From positions 174,544,516 to 174,608,515 of the forward strand of contig OX465281.1 in assembly GCA_949987705.1 (NCBI GenBank): 64,000 nt of DNA, written 5' to 3'. Numbering within the stretch: position 1 is the first letter of the stretch; the number at the start of each line of letters is the position of its first letter. The DNA is from Thereva unica. Taxonomy: Eukaryota; Arthropoda; Insecta; Diptera; Therevidae. The notes below the pieces were generated by a model, which worked only from the letters and a program-made list of their open reading frames with translations, was not told the origin of the DNA and did not search any database. A program made the translations under genes and the position numbers. Positions 11,163-21,147 of this stretch are shown here, one piece after another.

Positions 11163-11546
11163 CACATGCTTTATCAAAAGCAATTTACAACACAGTTATA
11201 AGCGATGAAATACATATTCATGCGGACGAGTTTGAAAACAAACGACAATCGACCATATGAATACCTCGTCGAGGCGTTAAAATATCATGCGAGAACTGCT
11301 AACGTCGAAATGGAAAAAATCCTTACAGAACAAAATAGGTTTATACCCAAGCAGTTTGTAAAGAACATTATTTAAAAAAAAAAGTAGAAACATTTTTCCA
11401 AAAACGAATAATAGTCAAAAATATAAAAATTACCGCACATTTTCACAGTTAGTCCTAGATACCAGAATTCAGCACTAAGAATTCTGTTATATCATTTTTA
11501 ACTGAAAAAATATGATGAAAATTCTCATACTGCATGTCTAATACAA
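11163..11546. other. Intergenic sequence, possible transposon debris
   Basis: No intact gene. A short frame near 11175-11250 (KAIYNTVISDE...) resembles the first residues of the neighbouring Harbinger relic only faintly; I do not call it. Confidence 0.35.
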
Positions 11547-12387
11547 AATTTTGTTTACAATTTGCGCTATGAACCGACGAACACAAGAATCTATAAAATT
11601 ATTGGATGGTAATGTAAACATTTAAATATTGAATATTAATTAAATATTGAATATTAAATGTTTTAAAAAAATTGCCTTAAAAAGGTAAAACAATTACGTG
11701 GTAAGGTGTCTTATCCCGAATTTTTTGCACTGATTGTATATTTTTCCGAGTTCTATTTACTATACCAAAATATAGGTAAAACAATTACCTGGTAAGGTGT
11801 CTTATCCCGAATTTTTCGCACTGATTGTATATTTTTCCGAGTTCTATTTACTATACCAAAATATTTTCAACACAAGATGAGAAATCAATTTGAACATGCC
11901 AAGCTAATTTTGTTGTAAATATAACTATACTAAAAATGTAAATGGTTTACATAAAGTTTGAATAAATCTAACTCAGCATTTGCAAAAATACTTTCAAAAG
12001 AAAAGAAAACTTAAAAAAATTATGCGCATCCTCTATGACAATGCAGAGTTAAATTCACGCAAACTTTATGTAAACCATTTACATTTTTAGTATAGTTATA
12101 TTAAGTACAACAAAATTACCTTGGCATGTTCAAATTGATTTCTCATCTTGTGTTGAAAATATTTTGGTATAGTAAATAGAACTCGGAAAAATATACAATC
12201 AGTGCGAAAAATTCGGGATAAGACACCTTACCACGTAATTGTTTTACCTTTTTAAGATAATTTTTTTTTAAACATTTAATATTCAATATTTAATTAATAC
12301 TCAATATTTAAATGTTTACATTACCATCCAATAATTTTATAGATTCTTGTGTTCGTCGGTTCATAGCGCAAATTGTAAACAAAATTC
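11547..12387. mobile_element. Long foldback element (arms ~320-410 bp)
   Basis: The segment 11547-11962 is mirrored by 12058-12387. Both outer ends carry TTTGTTTACAATTTGCGCTA and ATGAACCGACGAACACAAGA, and the inner ends carry AATGGTTTACATAAAGTTTG. Roughly 95 bp separate the arms. The left arm is longer because a 91-bp block is tandemly doubled in it (11684-11865), while the right arm has one copy. No target duplication or transposase is visible. The arms are very alike, so the structure is fairly young. Confidence 0.82.
11684..11865 (+). repeat. 91-bp tandem duplication in the left foldback arm
   Basis: Two copies (11684-11774 and 11775-11865) beginning GGTAAAACAATTAC and including GGTAAGGTGTCTTATCCCGA and TCTATTTACTATACCAAAAT. 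They differ at only a few bases. The mirror arm holds a single copy at about 12160-12250. Confidence 0.85.
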
Positions 12388-12418
12388 TTCGGTTCCTAAC
12401 CAATAAACTGCAAACAAA

Positions 12419-12697
12419 ATGAAAAAAGTGCGCACAACAACCATGACACAACAACTTAATAATAATCAGGAGATAAACCTTGACAACGTACCGGAGCCCG
12501 CGCAAAATGTCCCATTGGAAAGACAAAACGAAATTCAAGTGAACCACGTCCAGCATCCAGGAGAATTTCCAATAGAACAACTTTTACTCTTGCCGCCGCC
12601 ACCACCACCTCCACTGCCCGCAGAAAATGTACCATATCCTCCTTTGCCCCAAAATGCTCCTTTCCCGGCTACAAACGAGAACAGAGATGTTATATAA
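12419..12697 (+). CDS. Hypothetical Pro-rich small open frame
   Basis: A 92-residue frame starts at ATG 12419, 32 bp after the foldback arm ends. It reads a Gln/Asn-rich start, then EPAQNVPLERQNEIQ, then a run of eight prolines and short PPLPQNAPFP repeats before the stop. I recognise no family. Low-complexity composition can arise by chance, and no splice sites or partner exon could be tied to it. It may be a fragment of a longer gene or a random frame. Confidence 0.2.
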   Translation: MKKVRTTTMTQQLNNNQEINLDNVPEPAQNVPLERQNEIQVNHVQHPGEFPIEQLLLLPPPPPPPLPAENVPYPPLPQNAPFPATNENRDVI

Positions 12698-13028
12698 CTT
12701 TCGCCTTCCCTGTCATACAAATACATAAGACAAGAGGCGGCCCATGATGTACTTGTACATCATTCGACGCAAGGTGTCGCTCTCAGCGGTGGCAACGAAA
12801 GCGAAATTCAGAGCGGCCCTTGATCTTTCTGTCTTCTGCCTGAGTTAAATCCAGGGCAGAGAGAGACACAGTGAGCGGCTAGCCCAAATTCCGGTAAAGA
12901 CAGTCGCGCAGCGCTTCATCCACAACATTTCTTTCATTTTCATTTTTTCTTTTTTTTTATTCTTTTTTAAACCTTACCACGGTCGGTTCGCTTGCGCGAC
13001 CCTTGATGATAACAGATTACATTCGCAA
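12698..13028. other. Intergenic sequence, nothing recognised
   Basis: GC content is higher at 12730-12910 than in the flanks, but there is no coding frame or repeat I can support. A T-rich run follows at 12935-12970. Confidence 0.4.
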
Positions 13029-13032
13029 TTAA

Positions 13033-13470
13033 CCCGGGGGCTACACGATCAATTTTTCGATTGCAATATTGCATTGCAGCATTAAAATTGATCGTCGAGC
13101 CCCTGTTGCAGTATTGCATACAATATTGTAAATGCAATGGTTGCATATGCAAGAAATTCTGAATTTTTTTTAAAACAAAATGACGGAAATTGAAAAACCT
13201 AAGCAGAGGAGATTACTTGACGCTGTATTATTTAATGTTATGTGAATTAAGGTAAATTTTTTTTAAAAGGCCAAAGTTGAGGCCTTTAACAATTTTTTTA
13301 TAATTACAAAATGTGTGAATGAATGAAAATTAGTACCAAATACAACATCTATCTCCTGCGCATTTGTTGTAAGAATGAAATTGCAATGCAATGAAATTCC
13401 TGCCGATAAAACTTTGACATGCAATATTTCAAATTGCAATTGCGTACAAATTGATCGTCTGGCTCCCGGG
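13033..13470. mobile_element. TTAA-flanked MITE (piggyBac-type ends)
   Basis: 438-bp element starting CCCGGGGGCTACACGATCAA (from 13033) and ending with the diverged mirror TTGATCGTCTGGCTCCCGGG (to 13470). TTAA lies on both sides (13029-13032 and 13471-13474). TTAA target duplication with C-rich ends is the piggyBac pattern. The interior has further inverted motifs, GCAATATTGCATTGCAG and its relatives, and no open frame. Confidence 0.75.
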
Positions 13471-13499
13471 TTAATAGATAAATTGAAGCAGTATCAATA

Positions 13500-13640
13500 T
13501 CACGTACAACTCGAACAACTATCTCATGCACGTTTCTCGCAAGAATGAAATTGCAATGCAATGAAATTCCTGCCGACAAAACTTTGGCATTCAAAATTTC
13601 AAATTGCAATTGCAGACAAATTGATCGTCTGGCCCCCGGG
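13500..13640 (+). repeat. Partial second copy of the TTAA MITE 3' half
   Basis: 13520-13640 repeats 13350-13470 with substitutions: AAGAATGAAATTGCAATGCA, ATGAAATTCCTGCCGA, and the terminal AAATTGATCGTCTGGC.CCCGGG. It runs directly into the palindromic copy that follows. Confidence 0.8.
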
Positions 13641-13819
13641 TAACCCGGGGGCTACACGGTCAATTTTTTCAATTGCAATATTGCATTGCAGTAGTAAAAT
13701 TGATCGTGTAGCCCCTGCTGTAATATGCAATGCAATATTGCAGCAGGGGCTACACGATCAATTTTAGTACTGCACAGCAATATTGCAATTGAAAAATTGA
13801 TCGTGTAGCCCCCGGGTTA
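13641..13819. mobile_element. Near-perfect palindromic MITE, 179 bp
   Basis: From TAACCCGGGGGCTACACGGT (13641) to GTGTAGCCCCCGGGTTA (ending 13819) the sequence pairs with itself almost end to end. The centre is near 13730 (CTGCTGTAATATGCAATGCA...). It has the same end family as the 13033-13470 MITE and probably derives from it. Confidence 0.8.
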
Positions 13820-13856
13820 GGATCACATCACTTAGTGCGTTTGCATTAGAGATCCG

Positions 13857-13960
13857 CCGAATGTTCGGCCGAATATTCGTATTCGGTATATTCGGCGTGT
13901 TTTTAATGTTCGTATTCGGCCGAATATTCGGTTAGTTTGCCGAATAATTACCGAATATTT
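13857..13960. repeat. CCGAATATTCGG-type short palindromic repeats
   Basis: Several overlapping copies of CCGAATATTCGG, TTCGGCCGAATATTCG and CCGAATTACC-like variants fill about 100 bp. Each unit is its own reverse complement. No element boundary is visible. Confidence 0.65.
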
Positions 13961-15457
13961 AAATAGTATTATTTTAAGAGTAACATATGTTCAATAGCCT
14001 TTATTCTGGAACCGTACATAGGTAGTATTTCTAAATGAAACAAACACTTCTTTGTGTAACCATAATTATTCACAAAATCTCAAATTAAAAAAAATGAGAA
14101 TCCACACACGAGTCGACAGAAACGAGACCGATTTGAAACTAGTTTGCAACTGCTTTCGTACGACTGTCGGAAGCAATATCAAGCGTACAGTCGGGGAAAT
14201 AATAAATCGTTAACGCTTTTTCTTTTAAAATGCATGTTTCAACTTATTATTAAAAACTTTGAAAACATATGAGTTAGTATCACCTTTCATTTTAAAGAAA
14301 TCAGAAAAGGGTGATATATGTATATGTATGTATTAATTGAATTTTATTGAAATATGGGTTTAAAAATATAAATTGAGTCAGGTTGTAAGGGAAATAAATA
14401 TAAAATCTATAACACAAATGAGATGCTCCTACTTCCATAAGGGAATTTGAAGACATGTAACGGTACTTATCATGAAGGGTCTAAATGGGGAAATAATTCC
14501 AAGAATTTCCCAAAATAAAACTGAAGCCCAGGAACTTTTGTGGATATGGATAAGAAGATATTGGAAACGATTTTATAATTATTTCCTCTACTGTAGGTAT
14601 ACTTGCGTACTTGTGTTGCGTTGAGCCTTGAGCGGTTCCATGATATGCGGCGAGTGTCCACCAACACTTAATTTCGTAGTTCCATTCCGTCCCGACATAC
14701 CCAGAAATCTAAGTAACGAGTGTATGATTGTGTGGGCTATGCCGAATGCGGCAATATAGAAAAAGTTTCCGTCAAGTCGCATTTGAATACACACACTTCT
14801 ATGTTGTCTGTCACCGAATGAAACGCATGTACGCTTGGAAATGCCACCAGTTTCAGTTGCGTGGTTGCATCTGTACGCGTCAAAGTTTATTCAACAAAAT
14901 CTTAGTGACCACAGAATACCGATTGATGAAAAATCAGTTGCGCTTGCGTGTGAACAAAGGTTTCATTTTGGTTGCAAACTGGTTGTGAGCGTGATAATGG
15001 TGAAACCAGTTTGAAACTGGGATTGCAAATCCGTCGACCCATGTACGTAGGGCCTCAATGTTTATGGAATTCTTGCTTTAGCCTCCTATATTTTGGGGAT
15101 AATTCTCTCACGCGAGAAATTGCAATAAAAGAAAGAGCGGCACATTGAGTGAACGAGCCGAGCTAGCGCGAAGTGCTCAAGGGGTGGGCGAACGCTGCTA
15201 CTCGTAGATCGCTGCGACGACCTATATGAACTGCGCAAAGATGAACCGAATAATTCTACGTAAAACTACAGTATACCATGACCCACCTCCGATTTTCTTG
15301 AAATTTTTACTGTCCGTAGAATCCATTTTTCGAAAAATTAACTGTCGCTCGCTTACCGTTTTCGAGTTATGAATTTTTAAAGTTGTGCGAAATCGGTTCG
15401 CTGGAAAGTGATAATAGCATATTGAAAACGCTTATTTAGATGGCGTAGGGGGAACTA
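13961..15457. other. Intergenic sequence, nothing recognised
   Basis: About 1.5 kb without a supported gene. Open frames near 14470-14990 overlap on both strands and show no family features. The part 15280-15420 reads like an old dispersed repeat but I cannot place it. Confidence 0.4.
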
Positions 15458-15691
15458 TTTCTTTTTCTAAAATTAGGAACTCCTCAGGCGAATCTTAGCA
15501 TTGGGATACATGCGCAAGGATGCAGGAAAATCGTGAGATTAGCACTAATGCTGAAAATAAGTGTGTAAAACCATTTCTTTTTTCTAAAATTAGGAACTCC
15601 TCAGGCGAATCTTAGCATTGGGATACATGCGCAAGGATGCAGGAAAATCGTGAGATTAGTGCTGGTGTGGAACGCTCTACAAATCATTCTA
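15458..15691 (+). repeat. 117-bp tandem duplication
   Basis: TTCTAAAATTAGGAACTCCT and the following CAGGCGAATCTTAGCATTGG, GATACATGCGCAAGGATGCA occur at about 15465 and again 117 bp later, with near identity until the copies diverge after GTGAGATTAG. Confidence 0.85.
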
Positions 15692-15746
15692 TATGTTTTT
15701 CTAAAAAAAAGGTACAATTGAAAAGCGAAGTACGTTTTTTTGGAAT

Positions 15747-15783
15747 GGGGGCTCTGCCCCCATCGCCCCGGGGCAGAGCCCCC
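15747..15783. repeat. GC-rich double hairpin in AT-rich surroundings
   Basis: GGGGGCTCTGCCCC (15747-15760) pairs with GGGGCAGAGCCCCC (15770-15783) across CATCGCCCC... Each arm can also fold on itself (GGGGGC-TCT-GCCCCC and GGGGC-AGA-GCCCC). The surroundings are AT-rich on both sides. The function is unknown; it could be a transposon end. Confidence 0.7.
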
Positions 15784-16527
15784 CATACTCCCCTTTTAAT
15801 ATTTTTTTCTTTTGATATATTGATATTCTATCAAATACATATATGTATAAAGGCTAGGTCGTATAAAGGTCTTAATCGGGTGTGTTTGAACGCAATTATT
15901 GCTTAGGAAGTCGCAATATGTCTTAGAGGGAACAGACATTATTCGAGTAAATCATTTAGTCATATTAAATCTGTATTTGATGTCATTCTCAAAAGTAAGA
16001 TCTTCAATGGTAGTGGCAGTAAAAGCTTCTGGTCATCCAAGACCAATTAATTAGGATATCTGTTTGTCGCGAATTTTATCATACCTGAAATTGCTACACT
16101 GCCAGCCCCTCTTCCGTAGCATACCGCCGACTCAATGGGCGAGATTTCATCAGGATTTTCAAATTATGTAGGTGTTTCACACAACTGAAAGTCAATATCT
16201 AGTGGACACGATAGCCCGGATATAATTTTCAAAACTAACTTTCGACCTCGCCTTGCATACAAGTCATTTATTTAGAGGTTGTCGTTGTGACACAAAGTGT
16301 CCTTAAATTCATTGAAGATAGCACCATTTGCTACTCCATGAGCCATGGATGTTGTCGCTCTCGCTAAATTGTATCGTTATTATCATAGGCGATTGTTCCA
16401 TTGAATAAAAGAATCTTCGCAACAAGGACGAAAAGCAGTTGTAACTAATGCAGTGGAACTTATCTGGACAGCTTAAAATATCTTTTGAGAATAATATATT
16501 TAATATTGTGTATATGTAGGTACTTAC

Positions 16528-16630
16528 CGGAACCAATAAAGTAAGGTATAGGACCAAGGCCAAATTGGAAGAAAAATATGTAAGAAAATACACATGCAAT
16601 ACACGCTACGGCAAGCCAGCTAGCGTATTC
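16528..16630 (-). CDS. Glut1-like: GLUT exon (TM10)
   Basis: Acceptor TTATAG before 16630 and donor GTAAGT after 16528. It encodes EYASWLAVACIACVFSYIFF and QFGLGPIPYFIGS, containing the GPxP(Y/W)F motif of TM10, and ends in phase 1. Confidence 0.88.
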
Positions 16631-19600
16631 CTATAACAGAATAAAAAAATTATACTTGCACATAATAAACACGTTAGTAACATACAATATTGTGGACGAC
16701 TACCATAAGTGCAAGTAAAAATAAAGCACTTGCAAAACACGATAACATCATTAATGGACGTCTGTTAATCTTAGACATTAGTAAAGGTCCGAATAGAGCC
16801 GTAAATAAATTCACACAACCAGCCCCTAAATTTGCCCATTCGGCATCAGTCTTTTGAAGTCCAGCTTTTTCAAAAATCGATACCGAATAATAAAAGACCT
16901 AAAATATGGAAAAAAGAGAAAATTGAATGTAGTAGAAAATAAAGATACATATATGTATATATTTACTTACGGCATTAACACCCGAAAGTTGCTGGCCCCC
17001 TTGAAAGGCACAAACTATAACAATTGGTAGAAGTAAAGCAGGATCGCGAATGACAGACAACAATGAGCACGTCTTTGCTTTAGTTTGTGCCTGTGCTTCC
17101 ATCTCTTCTAGTTCCTTTACAACCATTTCTTTATCATTCCCCCTCAGTCTTGTTAATTCTCTTTTTGCTGTTTCCCTATCACCCCGAATAATATACAAAT
17201 ATTTAGGGCTTTCTGGAAAGTAATATGCTGGCGCGTAACAAACTATTACTAAAATTAAGTACGCTCCAAGACCATAGTGCCACATGGATTCGGTGCCAAA
17301 AATATTTCGTAAGGAGAAAACTTGACCCACAACAACACCAGCTGTTACTCCAATGGCGCAAAAAACGCCCAAAGTTCCCCGAAGTAATAATGGTGCTAGT
17401 TCTGTAAGATACATTGGTAGACTAGTCGTCGTTAGACCAGATGCTAAGCCAACTGCAAATCGCCCGAGCATTAACATTTCCACTGAGCCAGCCATTCGAC
17501 AGAATAGGAAAAGAACACCACCGACGACGAACAAAATTCCACTTATCAGGAAAGACCCCTTTCTGAAAATAAAGAAAAACCAAAAATTAGTAAGTTTGAA
17601 TATTTTCACCAAAGGCCAAACAAAATTAAAAATCATTCATCATATGTGAATCACATCTTCATATGTCGTGTTTGAACCGTAAAAGTAAGTATATCACATT
17701 CTGGTTGAATGTACAGAGAATATATTTACTTTACCTGTGAGTGCCTATTGAAATAGCAACAAAAGAAATGATTTTGGCATTTGTTGCTTGTTTAAATAAA
17801 TGGTTTGAATGATTACCAAACAAGTGGTGTGAAGTCTGTGATATATTTTGATAATTTGTTAACACCTTACTGCACCGGTCAAAATTTATAATGGAATTTT
17901 AAGGAAGGTAGAAGAAATTTAGATAAATCTGTCGCTAACATTTTTTTGGTTATTTGGTTTATTTTTCTCAAAAGGAATGGCAATAACATTAATTGGAGGA
18001 AAGAGGAAGTGAAAATCTCGATTGCGGTTTTATATTGCCCTGGTTCCATTACACACGAAATTCGTTTTGTGCAGCAGATGTAACGGAAAAGATGAATCAA
18101 ATGCGGGACTTCGAACTTCATTCGCATAGGTCTTGTTTTCTACAAAGCAGATAAACTTTGTTATTGCAAAAAATAAGACCTTTGCGATGTAATTTTTAAT
18201 AATATGCAATTACCCGTATCATCACGGTTCAAGGTTTCAAACTCCATTGCATCAATTTATATACAATGCTATCATTTCGAATTGGTTAGGTTTGCATCAT
18301 TGGCTTGGATGGAGAGATTGCAGTTCTATTTCAACGATGAAGCTTGATATATACTACGTATAAATGATGATTTGATCCTAGGTTGAACCAGAGATCAACT
18401 GCATGTAGACCCGAGTCGAGTTGAGATAGGTTCGAGAGAACTCGATTCAGCTCTGACGCGAGTTCAATAGTTGAATTTGGTTGACAGCGTCTGTATTGGG
18501 TTTTCTTATTGCCTTTAGCGGATTTTTTTGTGTTTTTTATTAGTTTTATTTTCTTTATTTAAAATGAGTATGAGAAATGTTTGGCGGAACGACCAAACAA
18601 AAACCATCTTGAATTTTATCAAAGAAGAAAATATCACAACTGATTAATGCCGACAGTTGAACTCTATTTCGACTCACTCTTCATATATGCGAGTGGAAAG
18701 ATCAGCTCAACTTCAATTTTCCAGGTGTCGTTAATGATAAATTTTGAAATTTATCCCATATTTGCTTTATGTGACAGATCTCACGAATTACCCTTTGTAG
18801 TAACAGTTCGTTATGCTGTTGGTCACGTTATGGAACAATGTCTAGTATTAAGTTTCCTACAGGGGATAAAATAGATTATGAGATGTTAGGAGAATCTTAA
18901 ACGAAATGGCAATGAACTATGTTTTTGAGCTCTTGGATATTGTAGGAGTTCGAAAAAACTAACAGCAAAAGATTGATAAAAGCCCTATAAAACAATTCAA
19001 AACACAGAGTTCTCCATAATGGAAAATTATCCGACAGCTTTGAGATGAGGTCAGGAGTGCGACAAGGATGCCTACTTTCGCAATTACTATTTCTTATAGT
19101 AATAAACGACATACTTGTCGGCGCTCTACAGAGTAGAACAAGCGGCATACAACGGGGTTTGCTAGACCGCCTTAATGGTCTCGACTACGCGGATGATATC
19201 TGTTTGCTGCCCACAGACACCAGAATCTTAAAAACATGTTAAGCAATTTGGCAACAGAAAGTAGCCCAGCAGGCTTAAGGCTAAATCCGACTAAAAAATG
19301 CAGATTAAGGCAAACACCATTAAACGGGCAGGGCTGAATAACCGTGACGGGGAACGGGTAGATAAATTCTGCTACCTCAGTAGTATTATTACCGAAAATG
19401 GTGGGGCAGAAGAAGACGTCAGACTTCCAGAATAAATAAAGCACGAAGCGCATATGTTTGCCTGTTCCCCATATGGAGAACAATGGAGATCTCAACTAAC
19501 ACCAAATTGCTGCTGTTCAACTTAAACGTTAAGGCAGTTCCTTTGTACGTTGCGAAACATGCCCCAAGTAAGGTAAAAGATTGTCTCATAATCGAGTTGT

Positions 19601-21147
19601 TTTATTTATGAAAGAATTCCGAAATCATGGCAGGGTTACCCCATTCCGACGATGGCTCAGAGGTTCGATGGGGGAACAAATTACTTCTTCAAACTACTTA
19701 TTCTTAAGGATAACAATGACTTTTAAGAAGTTCCACCAGGAATTCTATTCGAACTGAGACCTCTTAAGAAATCCTACATTCTGAAATGTAGTCATTCCAT
19801 TGCAGGGTTCCCTTATTATCATGCCTAGGGTATAAAGTGAAAGGTTAATCAATATTTCGACACCATCCACTGACATGAATGGAGACATATTGCAGGTTCC
19901 TCTGCATAGTCAATAATGTTTTTTTTTTTTTTCATTATTAAAATATATTATCTTCCAAAAGAAGAATGGCTTATTTTTTTCGTTTATGATATTAACACTG
20001 AAAAATCAAAGAAATGCAGTGCAGACTCGTCTAGCTGTCAGGACTGCAAATATGTATGTGGCTAATGAACGCGCAGCCAATGATTTGAGAAAAATCGATT
20101 CAAAGTTTTTTTTTTTTGCTGAAGTGACATTGGAGAACAGCTACAGATGTCAGTTAGCGAACCAGCTCTGATATTTTCCACTACACCTTTATGGGATCTG
20201 GTCTGGATGAAATGAAATGGTTGGGATTAACTAGGAGTGGCAGCAGAGAAGTCACTTCAAGTCGAGTTTTAAATGGAAAAATCCGTTGTCCGTTATATCT
20301 TTCAAATGCAATTCAGTAAACTATCGAAAAAACAAACAAGTGGGCTCTTGTGTCTATTAACTCTCCACCAAATACTCTTTTCTATGGCACATTTTCAGTT
20401 GAATAACGACCTAACCTAATTACACCTAATTTTTATAAAAAAAACACAATCTGTAAAAAATGTTAGCAGAAGAAGGGAGTTTAAAATTCATATACTTTTT
20501 AAATGAGAAATAAGGAATGCATTTGTTGCCTTTGCTTATAATATTTTGAAAAATAATATTTAATTCATTTTACAATGATTGTCCCAACTCATTTTTGAAT
20601 TAAATATCCTTAAGTAAATATTATTTCACAGCATAAAGGCTTTTGTTTAAATAACTGATTAAATTGTATTAATTTCAAAAGGACCAAACAAAAAGTGTTA
20701 TCGGATAACCATGAAAGGTTACTTTCCTTTTTAGATAAGAAGAGCTCCTACACAATAAATCGATATGTTCACATAGCATTCACTCACTTAAATGATTTCA
20801 AGAGCACTTTTCTTATTTACCTTCCAAAACGATCAGCTACCCATGCTCCACCAAGTGAGCCAACAGCGCCACCAACCAAAAAGATTGAAACGATAGCAGA
20901 CCATAGCATCTCTAATTCTCCGCTACTTAAGTGGACATTATATTGATCAATTACTGTATTGTTACACCAGTCACGCATATACTGCAGATACAAAAAAATT
21001 AATAAGTATACGAAATCGAATTGAAAGAAAAAGTTAACTTACCTTTGCTGGACTGTTTATAACACCGATGTTGTAACCCACTGGCATTGCAGACCCTAGG
21101 GTAGTGGCAAGTCCAACAATTGCAAGAAGCGATCCCCATCTTGAGCT
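16528..21147 (-). CDS. Glut1-like: Facilitated glucose transporter (SLC2A/GLUT class I), partial, 5 exons seen
   Basis: Five minus-strand exons join in frame (21147-21043, 20981-20821, 17562-16971, 16898-16704, 16630-16528) with GT..AG introns, giving 385 codons. In order: TM1 (GSAMPVGYNIGVINSPAK), TM2 with the first sugar-transporter signature (GAWVADRFGRKG), TM3-TM6 with GRFAVGLASGLTTTSLPMYL and TELAPLLLRG, the PESPKYLYIIRGD loop, TM7 QGGQQLSGVNAVFYYSVSIF, TM8-9 with NRRP, and TM10 FGLGPIPYFIG. QQLSGVNA and FYYS are those of class-I glucose carriers. It is a plasma-membrane uniporter for hexoses. The exon with the initiator Met and the exon(s) for TM11-12 and the tail are not found; a weak candidate (RATTSMAHGVAN) lies at about 16370-16320. 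The 3.26-kb third intron is full of LINE debris. No stops are seen, so the gene is probably live. Confidence 0.9.
16704..16898 (-). CDS. Glut1-like: GLUT exon (TM8-TM9)
   Basis: 65 codons in phase 0 at both ends, acceptor TTTTAG and donor GTAGTC. It begins VFYYSVSIFEKAGLQKTDAE, completes the QQLSGVNA motif of the previous exon, and contains MSKINRRPLMML, the conserved loop between TM8 and TM9. Confidence 0.9.
16971..17562 (-). CDS. Glut1-like: GLUT exon (TM3-TM7)
   Basis: 592 bp, acceptor TTTCAG and donor GTAAGT. It contains the second sugar-transporter signature (GRFAVGLASGLTTTSLPMYL), the ELAPLLLRGTLG loop, PESPKYL, a charged intracellular loop (DRETAKRELTRLRGNDKE) and QQLSGVNA at its end. 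This exon alone identifies the family. Confidence 0.93.
18400..18895 (+). pseudogene. Possible SANT-domain relic in the GLUT intron
   Basis: At 18564 a frame starts MSMRNVWRNDQTKTILNFIK and continues EENITT before it breaks. The W...QTKTIL.FI pattern resembles the first helix of Myb/SANT-like proteins carried by transposons. Only about 30 residues survive, so the call is weak. Confidence 0.3.
18896..18958 (-). pseudogene. Short LINE-D C-terminal fragment
   Basis: The minus strand reads VFSNSYNIQELKNIVHCHF, which matches VFPNSYNIQEFKRKVHRHF of the LINE fragment at 25.1-25.4 kb. It abuts the RTE-B fragment. Confidence 0.6.
18960..19562 (+). pseudogene. RTE-B reverse transcriptase fragment in the GLUT intron
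   Basis: Starts at LIKAL.NNSK, the same block that ends the RTE-B copy at 32.9-33.0 kb, and continues through SFEMRSGVRQGCLLS, LFLIVINDILVGAL and the catalytic LDYADDICLL (near 19180). After a stop at about 19240 it resumes in other frames with LATESSQAGLRLNPTK, FCYLSSIITENGG and KLLLFN.NVKAV. The catalytic YADD is intact but the frame is broken in several places. It lies antisense to the transporter gene. Confidence 0.85.
19563..20690. other. Intron sequence, nothing recognised
   Basis: Part of the long GLUT intron. A T-run at 19920-19933 and another at 20106-20118 are the only notable features. Confidence 0.45.
20821..20981 (-). CDS. Glut1-like: GLUT exon (extracellular loop 1 and TM2)
   Basis: Acceptor TCTGCAG, donor GTAAAT. 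It encodes YMRDWCNNTVI (with a likely N-glycosylation site NNT), a LWSAIVSIFLVGGAVGSLGG helix and ADRFGR, which joins in frame to the K-G of the next exon. It ends in phase 2. Confidence 0.9.
21043..21147 (-). CDS. Glut1-like: GLUT exon (TM1)
   Basis: 35 codons, acceptor TTGTAG and donor GTAAGT. It encodes GSLLAIVGLATTLGSAMPVG and YNIGVINSPAK, the GYNxGVIN block that opens class-I glucose transporters. The exon supplying the start codon must lie further upstream, at higher coordinates. Confidence 0.88.

Noticed and set aside
12535..12726. Gly-rich protein on the minus strand
   Set aside because: Mirror of the proline-coding run on the plus strand; low complexity and no family.
15747..15783. 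Helitron 3' end
   Set aside because: A hairpin is present but no CTRR follows it and no TC start or Rep/helicase is seen.
16310..16380. GLUT TM11 exon
   Set aside because: RATTSMAHGVAN is faintly like the segment after TM10 but lacks the expected motifs and is followed by a stop; too weak to call.
16309..16599. Minus-strand gene overlapping the GLUT TM10 exon
   Set aside because: It is a readthrough of the exon in another frame and its intron; the family frame is the one bounded by splice sites.
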